From: Anaerobacillus sp. CMMVII
GTDB lineage: Bacteria; Bacillota; Bacilli; Bacillales; Anaerobacillaceae
Assembly: GCF_025377685.1 (NCBI RefSeq)
Contig: NZ_JACEHK010000020.1
Coordinates: 1 to 36,270, forward strand
Reading direction: 5' to 3'
DNA length: 36,270 bases
A program made the translations under genes and the position numbers. Every line of letters starts with the position of its first letter. Position 1 is the first letter of the stretch. The notes under the pieces were generated by a model. That model saw only the letters and a list, made by a program, of their open reading frames with translations. It made no database searches and was not told the origin of the DNA. This document shows, in pieces, positions 1 to 9,832 of this stretch.

Positions 1-143
1 AATACTTTTGGAAATTTTCCGGCGGATTTAAATTAAAAGGTCTATTAAAACGCTTTGCAAATATCCAAAATTTAATTGATTTAGATGAAGAAAATATTTC
101 AAAATTAAATTTCGATCAATTTGATCTAAGAGGCACTTTCTAA
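1..143 (+). CDS. Partial hypothetical protein, C-terminal end only
   Basis: An open frame enters from the left edge, with its first full codon at position 3, and encodes about 46 residues ending in DLRGTF before a TAA stop at 141-143. No domain is recognisable. It is lysine-, asparagine- and leucine-rich, like its neighbours. It could be the end of a separate upstream gene. It could also be an earlier piece of the broken gene that follows, since that gene has several frame changes. The window edge prevents a decision. Confidence 0.35.
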   Translation, partial: YFWKFSGGFKLKGLLKRFANIQNLIDLDEENISKLNFDQFDLRGTF

Positions 144-164
144 TATCTAAAATCTCAGGAGATA

Positions 165-1922
165 ATGACTTGTTGGAAAAACTATGTATATACAATTCAA
201 AATACTGGTCTTAAGTTAAAGTATCCTGGTTCTAAAATATTTATATTTAGAAAGGGTAACGATCTCGGTTTAAATGAATGGGTAAGTAGAGATGATATAG
301 TTGGAATCAAAAACATTATATCCTCTATCACGAAAGCATTGCTTCTAATCTAATAGGATTAACAAAAATTGGTGGTAAGTAGAAAACAAAATAGGTTTAA
401 GTAATGCTTCTTGTAGATGGGCTCTCATGTCAGTAATACCTATGGTAGGATCATCAATAAGTAATACGATTTTAGGACAATATTTTTCAATGAATTCAGA
501 TTTATTTTCTATAGATTTAAAGGTGGATTAAAATTAACTAGGGATGGTTGGTTAATGGAAGCGCCACCAAATATTATAATATCATTTCCACCTAAGTCAA
601 CTATAGAGATTAATGGAAGTGAACTATTTTCCTTAGTTGACGGATTAGCAAATATTAAAATTGAACACCTATTTATTGATGATATTTCTAAAATAGAAAT
701 TGGAAATAAGCATTACTCAAAAGCATTTAATTTATTTAAAAATATTTCTATAAAAAATGAAATTGAGAATTTCAATCTAACTAAACTTAACCTTAATAAA
801 GAAATTTATAAATACTCTGGAGCATATATTAGTGGTCGGATTGATAAACTACCAAAACCGTTTAAATTTTTCAATAATAAAGGTGAGATTTCATTATGTA
901 CAAATTCGGAACAATTACTATTAGGTAAAAATAAAATCAATTACTATTGCGCCCCATATTCTAGAGAATTTAGGGATAAAGAATTAGAACCGATAAATAC
1001 TTCTAAGCTAGTCCGTCCAATTGATTTGTTTGTAGAATATTTATCTATTCGAAAAACCGGAGGATGGAAGGTGTTGTCGATGGTCTTAGATGGTGTTTCG
1101 CGGTGATGAAAATATTCTTTTAAAGGCATATAAAGTTAGGGGGATTCTATCTCAGCTGGGATTTGCTGAATTTAATAAATTCAAGACACAAATCAATATA
1201 CCTGGTCCAATTCGCCTTTAACAGCAGCATTACTACCCGTCTAAAGATAACGTTGTGTTTATTACAGGAGGAAGAACTCGAAAAAAAATTAAAAAATTAC
1301 AGAGTAATTCTATAAATGAAATTGTTTTAAAATATCTATACCTTTAGATGAGCTAGTCCCAACATCGATATATATAATCACAGAAAATTTTAATATTCTT
1401 GAAAAATATCTAGTAAAACACAAGATCCATTTTTTCTTTGGAGAAGATTACACAGCATTTGATTTATTAAGAATTACTCCTTCGATTCCAGAGGAGATTA
1501 ATGCTATACAAGAATTAGATGAGGAGAGTCTTCCTAGTATTTCATCCTGGAATGTTAGGGGGTGGGATGTCAAACATCATAATTGGAAATTAGGATATAG
1601 CTCAAGGTTATTTCTAATATTCTAATGATTATGGTGTAACAAAATGTTATACAAAGCTAGCAAATAAAAAATATATAAAGGTTGATCGTGATCTTGGGAA
1701 AATATTTATTGCCGCATAAGTAACGCTAATATAATTAATTACTCTAATTATAAATTAAAAATACATACAGCTATACATTACCTCCGTTATATGAACGAGT
1801 ACTTTGTTTTGTGTTTAGGGAGTGTACCAGAACCGATGGGGCGATATAGAACATATGAAAATATCCCTCAAGAAATCGCATTATCGGTATCACATAAATT
1901 AGGTTTCAATCTTAATCTTTAA
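165..1922 (+). pseudogene. Frameshifted unknown protein upstream of the defence helicase
   Basis: This stretch reads best as one long gene broken by at least five frame changes. The longest intact piece is 555-1106 (about 183 residues). Its reading continues upstream through a segment ending GGLKLTRDGWLMEAPP. Downstream pieces carry GGWKVLS, a stretch with ITGGRTRKK, a stretch with HFFFGEDYTAFDLL, and a C-terminus with LPPLYERVLCF and LGSVPEPMGRYRTYENIP, ending in LGFNLNL at the TAA. The stop is only 16 bases before the helicase start, so the two genes are almost certainly co-transcribed. I do not recognise the family. The start is uncertain: ATG at 165 has AGGAG only three bases upstream. 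A structural or accessory subunit of the helicase system is an inference from position alone. Confidence 0.5.
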
Positions 1923-1938
1923 AAAGAGGTGGATAAAA

Positions 1939-4900
1939 ATGGATGATATTTTAGGGGATATTTAATAGGATGAGGAACATGTATATCCGTTATATGGATA
2001 GTCCGTTTGCCCTTGGTGATGATAAACTTGCCGCCGAAAGAAATGAACTGCTAAGAGCAGAAGGTATAATCTATCAATACCCATATATTGAGGCAATGCC
2101 CCCATTTAAGAGTTCAAATATGACCTTAAGAGATGTTTGTAATAATGAAGAATGGCCAGACGATTTGCTGATTTTGCAGCAAAGGGATTATTTGGCGATG
2201 AATTTCCGCTCCATTTACACCAATATCAAGCTTTTAAGAATGTATTAATAAATCAAAAAAATATAGTCGTTACTTCTGGTACAGGTTCAGGTAAAACAGA
2301 GAGTTTTTTAATTCCTCTTATTGCAAACATTTTGAAAGAGTCTGAGAACTGGACACCACCAAAACCAAAGGAGGAGAGTTGGTGGAATACAGAAAATAAA
2401 TGGAAGGCAGTGAGATCTAATGAAACTAGAAAAGCAGCGGTTCGTGGATTAATCTTATATCCTTTAAATGCCCTTGTCGAAGATCAATTAGGTCGTCTAA
2501 GAAAAGCATTAGATAGTGATTTAGCTAGAAACTGGCTTAAGAGTTATCGGAATGGAAATAAACTATATTTTGGGAGGTATACTGGAAAAACACCAATTCC
2601 AGGTAAAACAACTGATAATAATAAACAAAGAAAGCTAAAGGGGATAATGCAGGGGTTAGAACATAACCAAGCTCAATTAAGAGATTATTATCATAACCTT
2701 ATTACGTCCTTGACAAATAATTTGTGTGATGAGACCAAAAAGAAAATTAAATTCGAATTACAAAATGAAAAAGAGAATGAATTTCTATTTGATGATAATT
2801 TATCTGATCAGCAAATTAACACATTACAACTTAAATTACAAGGGAAATTAGATGAAAAATTAACATTTCTTAGTCAGGTTGATGGAAGTGAGTTAGTTTC
2901 ACGATGGGATATGCAAGAATACCCACCAGATATCTTGATAACAAATTTTAGTATGCTCAATATTATTCTTACTCGACAAATTGAACAGAAGATGTTTGAA
3001 ACTACTAAGGAATGGTTAGCCGAAGATAAATCAAATTCTTTTTACTTAATATTAGATGAATTACATGCTTATAGAGGCACATCTGGAACAGAAGTAGCCT
3101 ATGTTATCCGAACCTTATTAGATCGCCTTGGACTAACGCCAGATAGTAAACAACTAAGAGTTTTAGCAACGAGTGCATCTTTAGATGAAGGTGGGAAACA
3201 TTTTTTAGAGGACTTTTTCGGAATACCTATAGATAGATTTGAAATTATTACTGGAGAACGGGAAGGTCAAATTATTTATAACGAGAGTAATGAATTTAAA
3301 GATAAGAAAGATTCCTTTATTGGTTTTTATCATGAGATTAAAAATAAATGCATAAGAGAAGAAGAAGCCATTAAAAATTTTTGTCAATCTTTAAATAGTA
3401 TTTACGACCCTTCTTCCCCTTTAGACTCATTATATTATGTACTAGAAAAATCAGGAGTACTTAACGCATTTATCAGGCAATGTGAAAAACCACGTTCGTT
3501 AAAAGACTTATCAATCGAGCTATTCAATGAAAGTTTAGATATGTCTGCAATAGGTGGTTTATTGCATGGCATTGTTACAGCACGGAGGAAGGGGCAAGTT
3601 GTGTTACCGTTAAGAGCCCATTTGTTTTTCCGCAACTTTCAAGGATTATGGGCTTGCTCCAATCCTAAATGTTCTGAAGTAAAGGAAGAATATAATTATG
3701 AAGGAAGGCGTGTTGGAAAGCTTTATCACCAACCACAAGTTCAATGTTCTTGTGGTTCTAAAATTTTGGATTTTTACTATTGTCAGAATTGTGGTGATCC
3801 ATTTCTGGGAGGATACAAAATAGCTTCAAATCATCCAGATGAAGAAAATGGGGGGCATTTTATTTAAGTGCTGATTTTCCGGATCTTGAAGCTTTGCCGG
3901 ATAAATTACCAAGTTCAAAAAGATATAAAGAATATGCAGTCTATTGGCCGTCAGATCAAATTAATCCTGAGTCACAGGAATGGCAGAAGTCAATTGAAAG
4001 AAATAATGGGAACAAAGGTAAAATGAAGTTTATATGGCAAGCAGCAAGATTGGATAATTACTCTGCTAAAATTCAAATAGATGGTCTTGAATCGACAGGC
4101 TATTGGTTCACAATTCAACATAATAATGAAAATTATAAAGAGATAGTAGCTAATAAAATGCCGGCATTTCCTATACAGTGTCCAAATTGTGCAGATAATC
4201 AGGAAATCACATTCCAGGTGAACCTATTGAAAGTTCAAAGAAGAGCCGTTCGCCTATTCGGGGACAAAAACTGGTTTTGATATGATTGCCCAAGTAATGT
4301 TAGATGCTCTTCTCAGAGAATTACCCGATGGAGAGAAACCTAAGGTAGTTTTGTTTTCGGATAGTAGACAAGATGCTGCAAAACTATCAGTAAATATTGA
4401 GTTAAATCATTATCGACATTTACTAAGGTATATTATAGTTAAAACTATTCGTGAACAAAATAAGCCAATCAGGGCATTTATTAGTAGTATAAATGGTAAA
4501 ACAAATGACACTGATGAACTTAAATTAGCTAAAGACTTTCGGAAGAATAATTATAGAACTGCTAGAGATATTGAAGATTATTATCATCATAGTGATGATT
4601 TACCAATTGAAGAAAAAACTAGGATTCAAAAGTATATTATTGCAGCATTAGAACCACCTAAACTTGAATTTTTATGGGATGAATTAATTAGAAATCTATT
4701 AAAACTAGGCATAAATCCTGGTGGACCTGAAAATTCGTTATATAGCTATAAACCTCTCCTGATCAAGAAGAAAAGTGGACAAACTTAATTTCTTGGGAGA
4801 ATGAATATTATCCTAAACTGTCAACAAATACAGAATCACAGCGAGACTTATATAGTAGAATCGAAAATAAACTTAAGGAAAACATTATTGTTAATGTCCT

Positions 4901-7610
4901 TTTTTCACAAAAGAAACGTGATCTTGAGTCACTAGTTATTGCAAACATGACGGTTGATATTAATTACCCTATAGAAGAATGGCTTGGAAAAGAAGTAAGA
5001 TTTTGGAGACAACTTATTGATAGTAGTATAAGAATTCTAGGTATCACTAAAAGATATGAAGGTAGATCACGAAAATATGAAATTGTAAATGCCCCAAGGG
5101 ACTTAAAAAAGTATTGGAAAGCTGTAGCAAAATTACATAAACTAAGCGAAAAAGAAATTGAAAACAGAATGGAACGAATTTTTGAAGGGTTAACAGGTGT
5201 AAATGGATACTTAATTAAACCAAATGAATTATATTTTATATTGCCTAATGAAAAAGTTTTTGTATGTAGTAAATGTAACAGAATTCATTTGCATCCAAGT
5301 AATCATGTGTGTACAGATTGCTATTCGAGATTAGAAGAACAGGAAATGATAGAATATACAGAATACGATTATTATCGTTATTTGGCAGAAGATAAAAAAT
5401 CAGAGAGAAGATTCCATTGTGAGGAAATGACAGGACAAACTGACAGTGAGGAAGCTTCACGTAGACAGCAACTTTTTCAAGGGATATTTAACAATGAAGA
5501 CATACCAATTGTTGAAGAAATTGATATTCTTAGCGTAACTACAACAATGGAAGCAGGAGTAGATATTGGTTCTTTAAGGTTAGTTGCGATGTCAAACATG
5601 CCTCCTCAACGCTTTAATTATCAACAAAGAGTTGGGCGTTGTGGAAGAAGAGGAACTGCATTATCAGTTAGCTTAACGTTATGCAGGGGTAGAAGTCATG
5701 ACGATTGGTATTTTGATAATTTAGATAAGATGACTGGGGATCCGCCACCACAACCATATATTGATTTGAAATCTGAAAAGATATTTAAAAGAGTTTTAGT
5801 AAAAGAGGTGTTATTTTATGCATTTAAGAGTACTGGTTTAACTGAGCAACAAATCAAGGGAGAAAGTGTTCATGGGAATTTTGGACTTAAATTAGAATGG
5901 GGAGAGTATAAAGATACGATTGAAAGATATTTATCTTCAAGAGAAGGGGTTCAACAAACTAATAATGTAATACAAACTCTTAAATACGGTACAAAACTAT
6001 CAGAACAGGAACTATCTAGGATTAAAGAATATGTTGTAAATGGACAATTAATAAAAGATATAACCGAAATAGCATCTGATGCAAGATATTCTCAAAATGT
6101 ATTAAGTGAAAATTTAGCAACGGCAGGGTTACTTCCAATGTTTGGATTTCCTACAAGAGTTAGATTACTCCATCACGGTTTTAGAACTGAGAATACAAAA
6201 CCTCACGCATTAGATAAAGATACAGTAGACAGAGATTTGGAAATTGCTATAAATGAATATTCTCCTGGATCTGAACTTGTTAAAGATAAATCTATTCACA
6301 AGTCTGTTGGAATAGCTCACTACTGGGTATCTGGTAATCGAGTTATTGCTGAGCGGAATCCCCTAGGGAAAGTTAGAGAGGTAGCGTATTGCAAAAATTG
6401 TTATATATTATATGATCAGGAAAGTGTTTTACCTGATTGTTGCGACTCTTGTGGCGAACCATTGTCTAATCAATCGAACTGTACATTTAGGAAAATACCT
6501 ATTTCTGAACCTCAAGGATTTAGAACAGATTGGATAAAAAGAGATTTTCGGGAATCATTTGAATGGGTATCAAGAAGTACTGTAGCCAAACTTGCTCAAG
6601 ATTACAAAAGCCTACCTAACAAAGAGTTTCGTGGAAATACTGAATATTGGCTCCAGGAAGGAAATGTATATTTAATTAATGATAATAATGGAAGTAATTT
6701 TAAGTTCATTAAAGCAAGAAACGATTTCATGGTTGGATTGAAGAGAGTAAAGTAGGTGAAGAGGGATTTAACCCATCTATTACTGACCAAAAAATAGAGG
6801 TTGCTCTTGCATCCATTAAGAATACGGAACTTCTAATTTTAAGTCCTGCTAAATTACCACTAGGAGTAACATTTAATCCAAGTAATTTAGGAGTAAGATC
6901 AGGGTTAATTTCTTTTGGTTATTTATTTAGGAGAGTTGCGACTTCACTATTAGATGTGGATGCAGGCGAACTACAAATTGGTATCCGTCCCGTAATTAAG
7001 GAAGAGAATAATATCAAGTCCTTAATTGGTCAACTATTTATTGGAGATACATTAATAAATGGAGCTGGATATTCAAAATTTATCTCTGAAGATAAAAATT
7101 TAAGTTTAATTTTTAATGATTTACTTGGTTCGTACCAGTATATACCTAAACTTAAAAATCATCATTGTGATACTTCATGTTATGAATGTTTACGAACTTA
7201 CGAAAACATGGGATATCACAGTTTACTTAATTGGCGACTTGGCTTAGATGTAGCACAACTATTAGTTAAACAAAATTTCACACCACTAATAGATGAAAAA
7301 TGGAAAGATTAAGTAAAAAAGGTTTAATGAACTTATCCTATTCATTAGGTCTTGATACTACTTTGTTAGATGAAAGTACTTGGTTTTCAGGAGTACCTAC
7401 ATTAAGAATACCTGAAGCCGATTCAGCTCTCTTGTTTGGGCATCCATTGTGGGAAAATAATAGGGAAGACTATTTAACGAGCAACTTAGTGATGCTACTG
7501 CAGAGGCTGAAATGACAATGGGCAACCCACCTATCCACTTTGATTTATTTGATTTAATTCATCGCCCGAGCTGGGTAGTTATGAAAGTTTATGAAAGGCT
7601 TATGGGATGA
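1939..7610 (+). pseudogene. Large DEAD/DEAH-box helicase with C-terminal DUF1998/MZB-type zinc-binding domain (frameshifted)
   Basis: This is a superfamily 2 helicase of about 1890 residues if the frames are joined. The start is ATG 1939 after AGAGGTGG. Walker A is TSGTGSGKTES near residue 112. Motif II is LDELHAYRG near 371, followed by motif III ATSAS. Motif VI is QQRVGRCGRRG near 1229, preceded by TTTMEAGVDIGSL. There are Cys clusters around 3650-3800, 5265-5310 and 6390-6450. CDTSCYECLRTYENMGYH near 7165-7220 is the zinc-binding signature of DUF1998/MrfA-type proteins. Frame changes occur near 1966, 2155, 3865, 4230, 4770, 6745, 7305 and 7490. The tail after 7300 (GVPTLRIPEADSALLFGHPLW, then FDLFDLIHRPSWV) probably belongs to the same protein, because the ATG at 7300 has no ribosome binding site. 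Helicases of this type occur in DISARM, Druantia and related anti-phage systems. Which system this is cannot be settled here. Confidence 0.8.
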
Positions 7611-8707
7611 GAGTATTTGATTGGCCTGTACCACAGAGGTTAGAATATCTAACCCCATCCACTTTTTCAGTATTTAAGAACTGTCCATTAAGAGGTTATT
7701 TAAGTCGAGACTTCACATTTCAAAAGCTTATATATCTTAGTCCGAAAGCTCAACTTGGTTTAGTTTGTCATGAAATAATTGAATTGGTAAATAGGGGGAA
7801 TTTTGACAATCTATCTTATAGTGATGTGATAGAGGAAATAAAAAAGTTATATAAAGAAAAATGCCAAAAAGTCTTTTTACTGAATCAAGAATCTATATCC
7901 CACACTTGCTGCCACCCCAGAAGAATGGCCAGGATATAATATTCGCCTAGCAAGATTAAAGGTTCTGGTATTAAAAATATGTAATGCTAGGAATACATTT
8001 TTAATTCAGAAAAAAGAAGTGAACGGCATTTTGTAGAAGCGAGTTTTACTAGTAATAATGGAAAACTAAAAGGAAAGCCAGATAGAGTATGGATCAAAAA
8101 CAAGGAGATAATTATTGAGGATTATAAATCCGGTAGCATTTATGATGATGAAGAAAAACTACACTCTTCAATATTAGAACAAATGTATTTGTATGCCTAT
8201 TTATGTTCAGAAGGATTAAGTGTAGAGTCTATTAAAATTAGAGTAATTCCACTAAATAAAGAGATATTTGAAGAAGAAATTGGTTTGGATGAAATTCAAT
8301 ATGTAGCTCAAACTGCTTTTGATATAGTAGATAATATAAATAATATTATAGATAATATTACTGACTTAAAAAAATCGTATAATGATTTGGCAAGTCCAGA
8401 CGAAAAAAATTGCTTATTTTGTTCATTTAAATTTAAATGTGAGAGGTATTGGGAAGTTAATCATTTTTTTGGAAACTCGTTTAATATACGAGGTAAAGTT
8501 GAGTCGATTGAAAAAAATCCTCAGTATGCTGTTATTAGAATTATGTCTACGGTTTCCATAGAAAAAATAAATTTATTAGTAAAGCATTTCAAAAAAAATG
8601 TTTGTGAGTTAATTGGTAAAGAAGTAACTATTTGCGATTTAAAAAGGAATAATAGTTCGGGGATCCCAGAATCAACACCAAGAACACAGATTTGGGTTAA
8701 CGATTAA
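7607..8707 (+). pseudogene. Cas4/RecB-like PD-(D/E)XK nuclease with Fe-S cysteines (frameshifted)
   Basis: The protein is about 366 residues when frames are joined. The ATG overlaps the helicase stop as ATGA, indicating translational coupling. Pieces are 7607-7939, a middle frame to about 8035, and a frame running to 8707. The catalytic core is visible: GKPDRVW near residue 158, IIIEDYKSG near 170, then EQMYLYAYL near 190. These match the D, E-x-K and Q/Y positions of the RecB/Cas4 nuclease family. One cysteine lies near residue 26 (KNCPLRGYL), and three lie near 268-277 (CLFCSFKFKC). That is the four-cysteine pattern that binds a 4Fe-4S cluster in AddB and Cas4. The C-terminal ~80 residues may be an OB-like domain. 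It probably cuts DNA unwound by the helicase; that is inference from the operon. Confidence 0.8.
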
Positions 8708-9150
8708 TTAAATCTCTAGAATTGTTATTTTACTCTTACTGAATAAAGTTATAAATTAGTGGTAATTTGTACTTATGATCTTATTTAAAAGACAACATAT
8801 TTATTCAGTAAGCAAGCTGGAAATATTCAGCTTGCTTTTGTGTTGCGCCTAGTTTGTTCTTTCTATAGGGGAAGCTCGAGCAATGATAAACACGTAACAG
8901 TCTGCTTAATTCAAGGGTTTATTCATACATCTCTCTTATTTTAATGAACAAAAAGGTGATTGTAAGTATTAAAATTACGTGGATAAGCTCAATTTTACTA
9001 TCGTAGCAGCTTAATGTAGATTGATATCAATTCTAATATTGTCACCAGTGTTGTTCTCATAATCTTAAAAAAGCATATTAATAACCTATCTACATAATTT
9101 CTTAAGAATAAAGTATTTATTATTATTTTAAAAGAGGGATAGGTGGTTAA
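8708..9150. other. Intergenic stretch after the nuclease gene
   Basis: Apart from the terminator at 8810-8839, I see no gene, repeat or clear promoter. The sequence is very AT-rich and ends in the ribosome binding site of the zinc-ribbon gene (GAGGGATAGGTGG). Confidence 0.5.
8810..8839 (+). terminator. Rho-independent terminator of the helicase-nuclease operon
   Basis: A 10-bp perfect stem, AAGCAAGCTG with CAGCTTGCTT, surrounds an 8-base loop and is followed by TTTT. It lies about 100 bases after the nuclease stop and marks the end of the defence operon. Confidence 0.8.
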
Positions 9151-9483
9151 ATGTTGGAGTTAAATTGCCCGTTATGTCAGAAAAGAATGATTTTAGAACA
9201 TGTTAATAAGTATACGGAAGATGGTGTTCAAAAGAAAGATTTACATTTTGACTGTAGTGATTGTATGATCAATTTAATAGTAACTCAATCTAGCGAAATT
9301 GTGCCTAAAGCTTTAGTCAAATGTCCAAATGAATTGAATAATGAGCAACTCAGATGTCCATTTTGTAATTTAGACCTACAAATAATTAACTATGATGTAT
9401 ATGATGAGAAAGAAGGTTCCTACTTTGAAGAACGCGACTGTATAAGTTGTTCCGTACAGTTAACTAAAATCATTATGCCTTAA
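9151..9483 (+). CDS. Small double zinc-ribbon protein
   Basis: This 110-residue protein has two tandem zinc-ribbon units. The first has CPLC near residue 6 and CSDC near 35. The second has CPFC near 69 and CISC near 98. The two units share the plan CPxC, then a strand ending V-x-x-Y, then an acidic stretch, then CxxC, so they probably arose by internal duplication. The start is ATG 9151 after GAGGGATAGGTGG. No enzyme motif is present. Such proteins often bind nucleic acid or a protein partner; no function can be assigned. The gene stands alone between two terminators, between the helicase operon and the methyltransferase-like gene. The frame change described for 9480-9626 may mean that the real protein is longer. 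Confidence 0.7.
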   Translation: MLELNCPLCQKRMILEHVNKYTEDGVQKKDLHFDCSDCMINLIVTQSSEIVPKALVKCPNELNNEQLRCPFCNLDLQIINYDVYDEKEGSYFEERDCISCSVQLTKIIMP

Positions 9484-9626
9484 AGCCAGACCACTTTGAG
9501 ATTGTACAAGTATATTCGGCTTCGAGGAGGCGGATGGTGGAATGGATTGTTGAAGAGGTTTTTGACCACCCTTGGGATGTAATCGTTACCGAATATGATG
9601 TAGTGTACTTTTTAATATCTATTTAG
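9480..9626 (+). other. Possible frameshifted C-terminal extension of the zinc-ribbon protein, or a 30-residue ORF
   Basis: Immediately after the zinc-ribbon stop, another frame stays open without a break from LKPDHFEIVQVYSA to a TAG at 9624-9626. It contains an internal ATG at 9534 preceded by GAGGAGGCGG, which could start a 30-residue peptide (MVEWIVEEVF to VVYFLISI). Either the zinc-ribbon gene carries a one-base error and extends by about 48 residues, or this is a separate tiny gene. The good ribosome binding site favours the second, and the seamless upstream reading favours the first. Confidence 0.35.
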
Positions 9627-9689
9627 ATGTGATTAAGGTACCTTTTCAATATAACTCATAAAATTTTTGTTATTTAATTATTTTATTTC

Positions 9690-9725
9690 GCCTCACTTGT
9701 ATAACTTAAAAGTGAGGCATTTTTG
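9690..9725 (+). terminator. Rho-independent terminator after the zinc-ribbon gene
   Basis: A 9-bp stem, GCCTCACTT with AAGTGAGGC, is followed by ATTTTT. It separates the zinc-ribbon gene from the methyltransferase-like gene. Confidence 0.8.
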
Positions 9726-9832
9726 TCCATGTTTAAAATTTTATACTAATTACAATAACTACTAGATATAATAGATATTGAGAATGTTTCGAAAGAAAAT
9801 TAGCAAAAATTCCTTAAGAGGAGGTAATTCAA

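Noticed and set aside
7300-7515. A separate 71-residue gene starting at ATG 7300
   Set aside because: It has no ribosome binding site and overlaps the helicase end. Its residues (SKKGLMNLSYS to GHPLW) read as the natural continuation of the helicase after one more frame change, so it was merged.
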